DNA of 64,000 nucleotides, from positions 496,001 through 560,000 of the forward strand of contig NZ_CP019331.1 in assembly GCF_002163835.1 (NCBI RefSeq), written 5' to 3'. The first letter of the stretch is position 1. Each line of letters starts with the position of its first letter. The notes beneath the pieces are model-generated. The model was not told the origin of the DNA and did no database searches. It was given only the letters and a program-made list of their open reading frames with translations. A program made the translations under genes and the position numbers. Source of the DNA: Polaribacter sp. SA4-10 (lineage in GTDB: Bacteria; Bacteroidota; Bacteroidia; Flavobacteriales; Flavobacteriaceae). Positions 6,877 to 15,696 of the stretch are shown piece after piece.

Positions 6877-9486
6877 TTAATTACTTTCTACCATTTCAGA
6901 TTGATTTCTAAAAACCAATTTATCATCAAAAGCATCTAAAAGTATACTACTATCTGTTGTTATTTTTCCTGATAAAATTTCTTTAGAAAGCTGATTTAAA
7001 ACATCTTTCTGAATCACTCTTTTTACAGGTCTTGCTCCAAATTCTGGTTGATACCCTTTTATTGCTAAATAAGCAATTGCTTCATCTGTAGCGTTTAATG
7101 TTATGTTTTGTTCAGCTACCATTTTTTTGACACCCTTTAATTGTAATTTTACAATTTCCTGAATGTTTTCTTTAGATAATGGAGCAAACATAATAATATC
7201 ATCAATTCTATTTAGAAACTCAGGTCTTACAGATTGTTTTAACAATCCTAAAACTTCAACTTTAGCCAGTTCCATTGTAGTTTCAATATCACCTTTTAAG
7301 TTCTCAAATTTCTCTTGAATTATTTGACTTCCCATGTTTGAAGTCATGATAATAATTGTGTTTTTAAAATCGGCAACACGTCCTTTATTATCTGTTAATC
7401 TTCCTTCATCTAAAACCTGTAACAACACATTAAAAGTATCTGGATGCGCTTTTTCAATTTCATCTAAAAGTACTACGGAATAAGGTCTTCTTCTAACAGC
7501 TTCTGTTAACTGCCCACCTTCATCATAACCAACATATCCTGGAGGCGCACCAACCAATCTACTTACAGAATGACGCTCTTGATATTCACTCATATCTATA
7601 CGTGTCATTGCGTTTTCATCATCAAATAAATACTCTGCCAATGCTTTTGCAAGTTCTGTTTTTCCAACCCCAGTTGTTCCTAAGAAAAGGAAAGAGCCAA
7701 TTGGTTTATTAGGGTTTTGTAACCCAGCTCTAGAACGTCTAACTGCATCTGAAACAGCAACAATTGCTTCTTCTTGTCCAACAACTCTTTTATGTAATTG
7801 ATCTTCTAATTTTAATAATTTTTCACGCTCAGATTGAATCATTTTTGTAACCGGAATTCCTGTCCATTTAGCTACAACTTCGGCAATATCATCATAGGTT
7901 ACTTCTTCTTTGATTAAAGGGTTTTCAGACTGATTTTCCTCCAATTCTTTTTGCAATAAGTCTAAATCTTCTTGTGCTTTTTGAATTTTTCCGTAACGGA
8001 TTTCTGCAACTTTACCATAATCACCTTCACGTTCTGCTCTTTCAGCTTCCATTTTAAAATCTTCGATGGCTGACTTTGCATTCTGAATATTATCTACAAC
8101 TTCTTTTTCAGATTTCCATTTTGCATTCATTTCATTACGTTCTTCTTTTAGATTTGCTAAATCAGATCGTAAAGATTTTAGCTTCGTTTCGTCTTTTTCT
8201 CGTTTAATTGCTTCAATTTCAATTTCTAACTGCATCACTTTTCTATCCAAAACATCTAATTCTTCTGGTTTAGAGTTGATTTCCATACGTAGTTTAGCCA
8301 TGGCTTCATCCATTAAATCAATTGCTTTATCTGGTAAAAAACGATTGGTAATATAACGTTGCGATAATTCTACAGCACCAATTATTGCTTCATCTTTAAT
8401 ACGAACTTTATGGTGTGTTTCGTACTTTTCTTTAATTCCTCTTAAAATAGAAATTGCACTTTCTGTATCTGGTTCATTCACTACAACCTTTTGAAAACGA
8501 CGTTCTAAAGCTTTGTCTTTTTCAAAATATTTTTGATATTCATCCAACGTAGTGGCACCAATTGCACGCAACTCTCCACGCGCCAAAGCAGGTTTTAAAA
8601 TATTTGCTGCATCCATTGCACCTTGTCCACCTCCAGCACCAACTAAAGTGTGAATTTCATCAATAAAAAGTACAATATCTCCTTCAGAATCTGTTACTTC
8701 TTTAATAACCGCTTTCAAACGTTCTTCAAATTCACCTTTATATTTTGCACCTGCAATTAACGCTCCCATATCCAAAGAGAAAATTAATTTGTTTTTGAGG
8801 TTTTCGGGCACATCTCCATCAACAATTCTGTGTGCCAAACCTTCTGCAATAGCTGTTTTACCAGTTCCTGGTTCACCAACTAAAAGCGGATTGTTCTTTG
8901 TTCTACGAGATAAAATTTGCAATAATCTTCTAATTTCTTCATCTCTACCAATTACAGGATCTAACTTTCCATCTTCTGCTAATTTATTTAAATTTTTCGC
9001 AAATTTGTTTAAAGAATTGTAGGTTTCTTCGGCACTTTGAGAAGTTACTCTTTCCCCTTTTCTTAATTCTTCAATAGAAGCTTTTAAATCTTTTTCTGTA
9101 ACTCCTTGATCTTTTAAAACCTGTGAGATATTACTTTTCGATTTAAAAATGGCTAAAATTAAATGTTCGATTGAAACATAATCATCCTTCATTTTTTTAG
9201 CAATAACGGCTGCTTCTGTTAAGGTTTTACTTGCCTCTCTAGAAAGTAGTAATTCGGCACCAGAAACTTTAGGTAAACTTTCCAATTGTTTATCTAAAAT
9301 TTGCTCTACAATATTTAAATTGATGTTCAGTTTTTTCAATAAAAAAGGCAATACATTTTCATCAACTTGTGTTAATGCTTTAAATATATGCTCATTTTCT
9401 ATTTGATTATGACCAAAACCTTGCGCAATTTGTTGCGCCATTTGTATGGTCTCTTGCGATTTTGTTGTGTAATTATTAAAGTTCAT
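6877..9486 (-). CDS. clpB: ATP-dependent chaperone ClpB
   Basis: An 869-residue protein with the full ClpB layout: N-terminal Clp-N repeats (1-145), first AAA+ module with Walker A GEPGTGKT near 206 and Walker B FIDEIHTLVGAG, the long coiled-coil M-domain (about 400-520, very rich in E and K), second AAA+ module with GTTGVGKT near 605, and a Clp-D2-small C-terminal domain. It is a cytosolic disaggregase that works with DnaK to rescue heat-aggregated proteins. Length is typical. Single-gene unit, divergent from ytxJ. Confidence 0.98.
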   Translation of the reverse strand: MNFNNYTTKSQETIQMAQQIAQGFGHNQIENEHIFKALTQVDENVLPFLLKKLNINLNIVEQILDKQLESLPKVSGAELLLSREASKTLTEAAVIAKKMKDDYVSIEHLILAIFKSKSNISQVLKDQGVTEKDLKASIEELRKGERVTSQSAEETYNSLNKFAKNLNKLAEDGKLDPVIGRDEEIRRLLQILSRRTKNNPLLVGEPGTGKTAIAEGLAHRIVDGDVPENLKNKLIFSLDMGALIAGAKYKGEFEERLKAVIKEVTDSEGDIVLFIDEIHTLVGAGGGQGAMDAANILKPALARGELRAIGATTLDEYQKYFEKDKALERRFQKVVVNEPDTESAISILRGIKEKYETHHKVRIKDEAIIGAVELSQRYITNRFLPDKAIDLMDEAMAKLRMEINSKPEELDVLDRKVMQLEIEIEAIKREKDETKLKSLRSDLANLKEERNEMNAKWKSEKEVVDNIQNAKSAIEDFKMEAERAEREGDYGKVAEIRYGKIQKAQEDLDLLQKELEENQSENPLIKEEVTYDDIAEVVAKWTGIPVTKMIQSEREKLLKLEDQLHKRVVGQEEAIVAVSDAVRRSRAGLQNPNKPIGSFLFLGTTGVGKTELAKALAEYLFDDENAMTRIDMSEYQERHSVSRLVGAPPGYVGYDEGGQLTEAVRRRPYSVVLLDEIEKAHPDTFNVLLQVLDEGRLTDNKGRVADFKNTIIIMTSNMGSQIIQEKFENLKGDIETTMELAKVEVLGLLKQSVRPEFLNRIDDIIMFAPLSKENIQEIVKLQLKGVKKMVAEQNITLNATDEAIAYLAIKGYQPEFGARPVKRVIQKDVLNQLSKEILSGKITTDSSILLDAFDDKLVFRNQSEMVESN

Positions 9487-9591
9487 TTTCTATCTTTTTT
9501 TTTGGTATGTTTAAATCAATTTTAATACCATGTACAATTTTGAATAAAAACAAGTCAGATTGTCTTGTGAAACCTTACTTATACTGACTTT

Positions 9592-9618
9592 TTGGCTGAT
9601 GAAAGTTTCCTATATTTG
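9592..9618 (+). promoter_or_regulatory. Candidate Bacteroidetes-type promoter for ytxJ
   Basis: TATATTTG (9611-9618) matches the TAnnTTTG minus-7 box and a TTG (9592-9594) lies 16 bases upstream, slightly short of the usual 17-23 spacing. The ATG follows about 27 bases downstream. Confidence 0.5.
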
Positions 9619-9644
9619 CACCGACAAACAACAAAAAACAAAGC

Positions 9645-10049
9645 ATGGGTATATTAAAGAATATTTTTGGAGGAAAAGGAGAACAATCTTCAAAAGAGGA
9701 AAAAAAGTCATATTTAAATTGGATTCCTCTTACTTCCTTAGCACAATTAGAAGAAATTAAAAGAGCATCTAAAACGGAATCAGTTTTAATATTTAAACAT
9801 TCTACACGTTGTACAATTAGTAGTATGGTTATAAAAAGATTTGAAGCACTTTTTACAGAAGAGCATCAAAATTTAAAAGTCTATTATTTAGATTTATTAA
9901 ATTATAGAGATATTTCTGATGAAGTAGGGGCTACTTTTCAAGTAATGCATCAATCTCCCCAATTATTAGTAATTAAAAATGAAGTTTCTGTGTTTAATGC
10001 ATCACATTATGATATTTCTCAGGTTAATTTAACAAGTTATATGATTTAA
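9645..10049 (+). CDS. ytxJ: Bacillithiol-system redox protein YtxJ/BrxC-like
   Basis: A 134-residue thioredoxin-fold protein. The active-site region FKHSTRCTIS places a single reactive cysteine at residue 56 followed by Thr-Ile-Ser, the CxxS form typical of YtxJ (BrxC) monothiol bacilliredoxins, and a cis-proline-like HQSPQLLV sits near residue 104. Such proteins remove bacillithiol from oxidised proteins. The presence of this gene suggests that the organism makes bacillithiol, although the bsh biosynthesis genes are not in the window. The gene is followed 54 bases later by the helicase, which has its own promoter. Confidence 0.85.
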   Translation: MGILKNIFGGKGEQSSKEEKKSYLNWIPLTSLAQLEEIKRASKTESVLIFKHSTRCTISSMVIKRFEALFTEEHQNLKVYYLDLLNYRDISDEVGATFQVMHQSPQLLVIKNEVSVFNASHYDISQVNLTSYMI

Positions 10050-10051
10050 AC

Positions 10052-10083
10052 TTGTGATAAACCTATTTTAAGTCTTATTTTTG
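10052..10083 (+). promoter_or_regulatory. Promoter of the SF2 helicase gene
   Basis: TTG (10052-10054) and TATTTTTG (10076-10083) are separated by 21 bases, fitting the flavobacterial TTG-N17-23-TAnnTTTG consensus. The predicted transcript starts roughly 15 bases before the TTG start codon. Confidence 0.65.
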
Positions 10084-10103
10084 CAGCTCAAATTTATATT
10101 CCT

Positions 10104-11654
10104 TTGACAGATATTAACACTTCAGAAATTACATCAGGTAAAGAATTATACGGATATCAAAAAGATGCACTTCAAGAAATCTTTAGAAGATTTGAAGATG
10201 CAGCTCCAAATTATCACTTATTATATCAATTACCAACTGGAGGTGGAAAAACTGTTATTTTCTCAGAAATTGTTAGACGTTATTTAAAAACCTACCAAAA
10301 GAAGGTTTTAGTATTAACGCATAGAATTGAGTTAAGCAAGCAAACATCTAAAATGCTTGATGAATTTCAGGTTAAAAACAAGATAATAAATAGTACTGCT
10401 CAATTAGATGATCAAGACAGTTATAGTTGTTTTGTTGCCATGGTTGAAACCTTAAAAAACAGGTTAAATGATGAGAAATTAGATATTTCTGATATTGGTT
10501 TGGTAATTGTAGATGAGGCGCACTATAATTCATTTACAAAAATATTTAAGTTTTTTGATGAAGCTTTTATTTTAGGAGTAACTGCAACACCTTTAAGTTC
10601 TAACATAAAATTACCTATGTATGAGAACTATCAAGAATTATTTGTAGGTGAAACTATTCAGCATTTAATAGATAATGAGTATTTAGCAAGTGCTAACTTA
10701 TATTCTTGTAATGTTGGTTTAACTTCATTAGAGGTTGGAGCAAATGGAGATTATACAGTTAAATCTTCTGAAGATTTATATACAAATTCAGACATGCTTA
10801 CAAAATTGGTAAGTGCATATGAAGAAACAGCAAAAGGTAAAAAAACATTAATTTTTAATAACGGTATTAACACTTCTATACAAGTGTACCATGCGTTTAA
10901 AAAGGCAGGATATCCTATTGCTCATTTAGACAATACAAATACAAGAAAAGAGCGCGATTTTATTTTAAAATGGTTTAAGAAAACACCAAATGCAATTATA
11001 TCTTCTGTAAGTATTTTAACAACTGGTTTTGATGAGCCAACAATTGAAGCTATTATTTTAAATAGAGCAACAAAATCTTTAACATTATACTACCAAATGA
11101 TTGGTCGTGGTTCTAGGGTTTTAAATAATAAGTCTACTTTTGATGTAATTGATTTAGGAAACAATTTTCATAGATTTGGAGCTTGGGGCGCAGATTTAGA
11201 CTGGCAGAAAATGTTTAAATCACCAGATTATTATTTAGATACCATTCTTTCTGATGAAGATATAGAAAGTACTTTTAGATATGAATTACCTGCGGAAGTT
11301 AAAAAGGAATTTGCAAAATCTAAAGACACTTATTTTGACATGAAAAATGTCTACATAGATACTATAAGAGCAGGAGAATCATCAAAAAAAGTACTAGAAA
11401 AATCGATAGTTCACCATGCAAAAATGTGTATTGAAAACAGTGAAGATGTTTTTGACGCTTTAATTTTAGCAAAAAAAATAGGGGAGGAAATTGATGATAG
11501 AATTAATAGATACGCTAAATGTATTTCTAAAAGTACACACAACTTTGTTACGTGGTTAAAAGATGATTATCGTAAAAAATTAAATGCTTATTTAAGATCT
11601 AATTTTGATGAAGACTTTGAGAAAATTCATGGTCATCCACCAATAGAAGAATAA
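10104..11654 (+). CDS. DEAD/DEAH-box superfamily 2 helicase
   Basis: A 516-residue protein beginning at a TTG codon; no in-frame ATG lies before the Q-like ELYGYQKDAL motif, so TTG is the natural start. Helicase motifs in order: LPTGGGKT (Walker A, near 51-58), LTHRIEL, VDEAH (motif II), GVTATP (motif III), TTGFDEP and QMIGRGSR (motif VI). It belongs to the UvrB/type-III-restriction-like SF2 group. No nuclease domain is present; the C-terminal 120 residues are helical and basic. Role in DNA or RNA metabolism is inferred. A decayed copy of its 3' end is found at 12805-12885. Confidence 0.88.
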   Translation: MTDINTSEITSGKELYGYQKDALQEIFRRFEDAAPNYHLLYQLPTGGGKTVIFSEIVRRYLKTYQKKVLVLTHRIELSKQTSKMLDEFQVKNKIINSTAQLDDQDSYSCFVAMVETLKNRLNDEKLDISDIGLVIVDEAHYNSFTKIFKFFDEAFILGVTATPLSSNIKLPMYENYQELFVGETIQHLIDNEYLASANLYSCNVGLTSLEVGANGDYTVKSSEDLYTNSDMLTKLVSAYEETAKGKKTLIFNNGINTSIQVYHAFKKAGYPIAHLDNTNTRKERDFILKWFKKTPNAIISSVSILTTGFDEPTIEAIILNRATKSLTLYYQMIGRGSRVLNNKSTFDVIDLGNNFHRFGAWGADLDWQKMFKSPDYYLDTILSDEDIESTFRYELPAEVKKEFAKSKDTYFDMKNVYIDTIRAGESSKKVLEKSIVHHAKMCIENSEDVFDALILAKKIGEEIDDRINRYAKCISKSTHNFVTWLKDDYRKKLNAYLRSNFDEDFEKIHGHPPIEE

Positions 11655-11661
11655 ATTATAT

Positions 11662-11697
11662 AAAAAAGCTCAAGTTTTTAAACTTGAGCTTTTTTTA
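11662..11697 (+). terminator. Intrinsic terminator after the helicase gene
   Basis: Perfect stem AAGCTCAAGTTT / AAACTTGAGCTT with flanking A and T runs, 8 bases after the stop codon. Confidence 0.92.
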
Positions 11698-11950
11698 TGA
11701 GATTAATTTACTGTTTTTATAAAAAAGATAGTTAATTCCTATTCAAAATATAGTTCATCTTAGCTATTATAATTAGTAATATAAAGTATCTTTACACACT
11801 TAAAAAATCAATTATATACGCTCTTTTTTTTGATGAATTTTAAAAGCAGATTTTATATTTATAATTGACTCAGATTCTCCAAAACAAAAAATTAAACCCC
11901 TAACGCTAAATAGTTTATTAAAATTATTTAGTATTTTATTTTATGTAAAT

Positions 11951-12760
11951 ATGAAGATTAATAGAGACAATCTACAGCGTGAAAATCGTATTACTACAGC
12001 TTTATTATTAGCAGCAGGAACAGGTAGTAGGCTTTTACCACTTACAAATGATTCTCCTAAATGTTTAACACTTGTAAATGAAGTTTCAATATTAGATAGA
12101 CTTCTTGAAAACTTAGTATTACAAGGAATCAAAAAATTAGTTATAGTTACAGGTCATTTAAGTAGTTCTATAAGAGATTTTCTTGGAGATTCCTGCAAAG
12201 GTATTTCTGTAGAATATGTTCATAGTAAGCTTTATAAAACAACAAATAATATTTATTCTCTTTGGATGGCGAGAGAAATAATGAAAGAACCATTTATTCT
12301 TATAGAAAGTGATCTTGTTTTTGATGTTTCTCTTTTAATAGAAATGATGTACCCAGATAGAATGGCAGTTGCAGAAATAAAAGACTGGATGAACGGAACT
12401 ACTGTAATTATTAATAATGATAAAAAAGTTATAGGTTTTAAAAAAGACACAACGTTTTGTAAAGAGAATATCAAATACAAAACGGTTAATATATATAGTT
12501 TTTCTCTAGCTTCCTGGAACCTTATTACAGAAAGATTAGATGCACATATTAAGCAAGAAAAAGTAAATGGATATTATGAAACTGTTTTTTCTGAATTAGT
12601 AGAGGAAGATCTTCTTTTGTTAGAAGCTGTTTCTTTTGATCATAAAGCATGGTATGAAATAGATACTTTACAAGATTTAATTGAAGCGATGAAGTTATTT
12701 CCTGAAAAAGAATTTCATGAAGAAGTTACAACAATACCATCTACTTATGCAATTGTATAA
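11951..12760 (+). CDS. Nucleotidyltransferase, sugar- or choline-phosphate cytidylyltransferase-like
   Basis: A 269-residue protein with the nucleotidyltransferase A-type signature LAAGTGSRLLPLT...PKCL at residues about 19-38 and an IESDLVFD acidic metal site. The short form, the YHSKLYKTTNNIYSLW-like stretch and the missing C-terminal beta-helix resemble LicC phosphocholine or phosphonate cytidylyltransferases more than glucose-1-phosphate thymidylyltransferases. The true substrate is open. It is flanked by a complete helicase gene on its left and by a decayed copy of that helicase's tail on its right, which suggests insertion or duplication at this spot. Confidence 0.75.
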   Translation: MKINRDNLQRENRITTALLLAAGTGSRLLPLTNDSPKCLTLVNEVSILDRLLENLVLQGIKKLVIVTGHLSSSIRDFLGDSCKGISVEYVHSKLYKTTNNIYSLWMAREIMKEPFILIESDLVFDVSLLIEMMYPDRMAVAEIKDWMNGTTVIINNDKKVIGFKKDTTFCKENIKYKTVNIYSFSLASWNLITERLDAHIKQEKVNGYYETVFSELVEEDLLLLEAVSFDHKAWYEIDTLQDLIEAMKLFPEKEFHEEVTTIPSTYAIV

Positions 12761-12804
12761 TAAAGTGCTAAAAAATTAAGATATTGGTAATTTGATAGAC
12801 ATTA

Positions 12805-12885
12805 ATACAACTTTGTTGCTTGGTTAAAAGACGCTTACAGGAAGAAATTAAATCCTTTTTCATGAGTGAAATTTGATTTAGACTC
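12805..12885 (+). pseudogene. Decayed duplicate of the 3' end of the SF2 helicase gene
   Basis: The stretch translates as NFVAWLKDAYRKKLNPF, close to NFVTWLKDDYRKKLNAY of the helicase at 10104-11654, and base similarity continues to about 12885 with small indels and early stops. Only about 25 codons are recognisable. It marks an old duplication or recombination event around the nucleotidyltransferase gene. Confidence 0.75.
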
Positions 12886-12937
12886 CAAAAAAATGTCTAG
12901 TTACCTATCAAAAGAGTAGTATTTTAACGGAAAAACT

Positions 12938-12967
12938 AAAAGTGAAAATATTTTCACTTTTTTTTTT
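12938..12967 (+). terminator. Intrinsic terminator
   Basis: Stem AAAAGTGAAAA / TTTTCACTTT followed by a long T-run. It ends transcripts from the nucleotidyltransferase gene or its remnant neighbour and insulates the polyamine operon. Confidence 0.85.
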
Positions 12968-12970
12968 GCT

Positions 12971-13027
12971 TTTGTTTTTTATATTAAAAAATAATTTACA
13001 TTTGACTAACTTATTTAAGTCAAATGT
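12971..13027 (+). promoter_or_regulatory. Promoter with overlapping dyad upstream of the polyamine operon
   Basis: TTTG (12971-12974) and TACATTTG (12997-13004) are separated by 22 bases and match the flavobacterial consensus. A perfect 10-base inverted repeat, ACATTTGACT (12998-13007) and AGTCAAATGT (13018-13027), covers the minus-7 box and the likely start point, as expected for a repressor operator. A weaker second box, TAGTTTG near 13241, could give a shorter transcript. Confidence 0.6.
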
Positions 13028-13283
13028 TACGTTTTTCTTATTTCGGAAGTAACTCTCAATCGGAGAATGATAGTTACATGGCATTTTGGAAATGCAACGA
13101 AAAAATTAAGGTATCTCCATTTTCAATTCTTCAAGAATTGCATCTTTTCTCAAAGTTGCATGTTGTTTACTTACAAATATTACAGTGATAAAAACTCTTT
13201 TCTAGAGTTATAATTTCTATCCTAAAACATTGATATTGTTTTAGTTTGGACAGATTTATCATACAGTTAATTTAAAAATAAAA
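13028..13283 (+). promoter_or_regulatory. Hairpin-rich leader of the polyamine operon
   Basis: About 255 bases without an open frame. Successive inverted repeats are visible: GTAACT/AGTTAC (13049-13077), GCATTT/AAATGC (13081-13095), CAATTCTT/AAGAATTG (13124-13140) and a long-range ATGCAAC/GTTGCAT (13092-13098 with 13156-13162) that would enclose the last one. If transcription starts at the dyad promoter this is a structured 5' leader; its function is unknown. Confidence 0.45.
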
Positions 13284-14732
13284 GTGAACACAAAATACAG
13301 AGATTTAGTAGAACAAACGTTCGATTTTCCTCAAGAAGAATTTAGAACAGAAAATAATAAACTTTTTTGGCATGGTATAAACTTAATGGAATTAATAGAA
13401 CAATATGGTTCTCCATTAAAATTTACCTATTTACCAAAAATATCTGAAAACATAAACAAAGCAAAAGGTTGGTTTAAAAATAGTATCGAAAAACACAATT
13501 ATAAAGGTGATTATTTTTATAGTTATTGTACCAAAAGCTCTCATTTTAAACATGTTTTACATGAAGCTTTAAAGAACGATATTCATATAGAAACATCTTC
13601 TGCTTTTGATTTAGATATTGTTAAAAACCTAAAAAAAGAAGGCAAAATAAAAGAGAATACTTTTATAATTTGTAACGGTTTCAAACGCGATCAATACATT
13701 AAAAATATTGGGGAACTAATTAATTCTGGACATCAAAATTGTATTCCAATTATTGATAATTATGAAGAGTTAAATCTGTTGATGAATGAAACGGATAAAA
13801 AATTTAATGCTGGTATCAGAATCGCTTCTGAAGAAGAGCCTAAATTTGAGTTTTACACTTCTAGATTAGGAATTGGATATAAAAATATTGTCTCTTTTTA
13901 TGAACGTGAAATTGCTGATAATAAACAAGTTGATCTAAAAATGTTACACTTTTTTATTAATACAGGTATAAAAGACAATGCCTATTATTGGAACGAATTA
14001 TCAAAATGTATTACTGTATATATCAACCTAAAAAAGGCTTGTCCAACATTAGACAGCTTAAATATTGGAGGGGGATTTCCTATTAAAAATTCATTAGCAT
14101 TTGAGTATGATTATCAATATATGATTGATGAAATTATAAATCAAATCAATGAAGCTTGTAAAGAAGCTGGTGTAGATGTACCAAATATATTTACAGAATT
14201 TGGAAGCTTTACTGTTGGTGAATCTGCTGGCGCAATTTATGAAGTTTTATATCAGAAAAAACAAAACGATAGAGAGCGTTGGAACATGATAAACTCTTCA
14301 TTTATAACAACATTACCAGATTCTTGGGCAATAAATAAACGTTTTATTATGTTGCCAATTAATAAATGGAATCATAAATATGAACGTGTTTTATTAGGCG
14401 GTTTAACTTGTGATAGCGATGATTATTACAATTCAGAACAACATATAAATGCAATTTATTTACCTATTTATGAAAAAGAAAAACCATTATATATTGGTTT
14501 TTTTAACACAGGTGCTTATCAAGAATCTATTGGAGGTTTTGGAGGATTACAACATTGTTTAATTCCACATCCAAAACATCTTTTAATAGACAAAGATGAA
14601 AACGGTAATATCACTACTAAAATATTTAAAGAGCAACAAAAAAGCAGCGAATTACTTTCCATTTTAGGGTATGGAGAAGCGGTAAAAGAAGAAACAAATA
14701 CAGTAGAATTAACAAAACAAGAAGTGTTATAG
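13284..14732 (+). CDS. speA: Biosynthetic arginine decarboxylase, fold-III PLP enzyme
   Basis: A 482-residue protein starting at GTG. The N-terminal alanine-racemase-like barrel carries the PLP lysine in FYSYCTKSSHF (Lys84), a GGGFPIKNS phosphate loop, and the C-terminal barrel ends with the FFNTGAYQE signature where decarboxylases hold a substrate-binding aspartate or equivalent. It converts arginine to agmatine with release of CO2. Although shorter than E. coli SpeA, this size is normal for Bacteroidetes forms. First gene of an operon with agmatinase (16-base gap), so arginine-to-putrescine flux is strongly implied. Confidence 0.88.
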   Translation: MNTKYRDLVEQTFDFPQEEFRTENNKLFWHGINLMELIEQYGSPLKFTYLPKISENINKAKGWFKNSIEKHNYKGDYFYSYCTKSSHFKHVLHEALKNDIHIETSSAFDLDIVKNLKKEGKIKENTFIICNGFKRDQYIKNIGELINSGHQNCIPIIDNYEELNLLMNETDKKFNAGIRIASEEEPKFEFYTSRLGIGYKNIVSFYEREIADNKQVDLKMLHFFINTGIKDNAYYWNELSKCITVYINLKKACPTLDSLNIGGGFPIKNSLAFEYDYQYMIDEIINQINEACKEAGVDVPNIFTEFGSFTVGESAGAIYEVLYQKKQNDRERWNMINSSFITTLPDSWAINKRFIMLPINKWNHKYERVLLGGLTCDSDDYYNSEQHINAIYLPIYEKEKPLYIGFFNTGAYQESIGGFGGLQHCLIPHPKHLLIDKDENGNITTKIFKEQQKSSELLSILGYGEAVKEETNTVELTKQEVL

Positions 14733-14748
14733 CACATCAAAAAATAAA

Positions 14749-15690
14749 ATGACAACAAATAAAACATACGCAGGAATTTCACAAGAATATGGAAACCTAC
14801 CAACATCAAAAATAGTATTAATACCTGTTCCTTATGACGGAACAAGTACTTGGAAAAAAGGTGCGGATAAAGGGCCACAAGCTTTTTTAGAGGCTTCAGA
14901 AAATATGGAGCTTTATGATATAGAAACAGACTCTGAAGTGTATAAAGAAGGTGTGTATTTAGCAGATGCAATTACAGAAAATTCTTCGCCAGAAGCCATG
15001 GTAGAAGCTGTTCATAAAGAAACTAAAAAATACATTAATAGAAGTAAGTTTGTTACCGTTTTTGGTGGGGAACATTCAGTTTCTATAGGTACTATTAGAG
15101 CTTTTAATGAATGTTTTAATAATATATCTGTGTTACATATAGATGCGCATGCAGATTTAAGAAAAGAGTATGAAGGTTCTTCTTGCAATCATGCTTGTGC
15201 AGTGTATGAAGCGAATCTGAATACTAATTTAGTACAAGTTGGTATTAGAAGTATGGATATTTCTGAGAAAAGAGTTATGAATCCTGATAAAGTATTTTTT
15301 GCACAAGATATGGCTGTAAACGAAGATTGGATGGATGATGTTTTAGATCAACTTACTGGAAATGTTTTTATTACGTTTGATTTAGATGCCTTAGATCCAT
15401 CAATTATGCCAAGCACAGGAACTCCAGAACCAGGAGGCTTATTATATTATGAAACATTAGAGTTCTTAAAAAAAGTATTTACAGAACGTAATGTTGTAGG
15501 TTTTGATATGGTTGAGCTTTGCCCTAATCCAGAAGAAAAATCTTCAGATTTTTTAGCAGCAAAATTATATTACAAAATGTTAAGTTATAAATTTTCTTCA
15601 AAAATGGAGGATAAAGAAGATTATGAGGAGTCTAATACTGCATTTAGTAAATTATCAAAATTTAAAGATGATAATAATGAAGATTATTAA
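14749..15690 (+). CDS. speB: Agmatinase
   Basis: A 313-residue member of the ureohydrolase family. The binuclear manganese site is complete: FGGEHSVS, HIDAHADLR, and FDLDALDPS with the second DxDxxDP motif, followed by GFDMVELCP. These sequences favour agmatinase over arginase. It splits agmatine into putrescine and urea. It sits 16 bases after the arginine decarboxylase stop and 6 bases before the next gene, so all are co-transcribed. Confidence 0.92.
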   Translation: MTTNKTYAGISQEYGNLPTSKIVLIPVPYDGTSTWKKGADKGPQAFLEASENMELYDIETDSEVYKEGVYLADAITENSSPEAMVEAVHKETKKYINRSKFVTVFGGEHSVSIGTIRAFNECFNNISVLHIDAHADLRKEYEGSSCNHACAVYEANLNTNLVQVGIRSMDISEKRVMNPDKVFFAQDMAVNEDWMDDVLDQLTGNVFITFDLDALDPSIMPSTGTPEPGGLLYYETLEFLKKVFTERNVVGFDMVELCPNPEEKSSDFLAAKLYYKMLSYKFSSKMEDKEDYEESNTAFSKLSKFKDDNNEDY

Positions 15691-15696
15691 TTACTG

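Noticed and set aside
9560..9760. 66-codon plus-strand frame before and over the start of ytxJ
   Set aside because: It overlaps the promoter and the first third of ytxJ in another frame and has no protein-like features.
14519..14971. 150-codon minus-strand frame across the speA-speB junction
   Set aside because: Antisense shadow of two well-supported genes.
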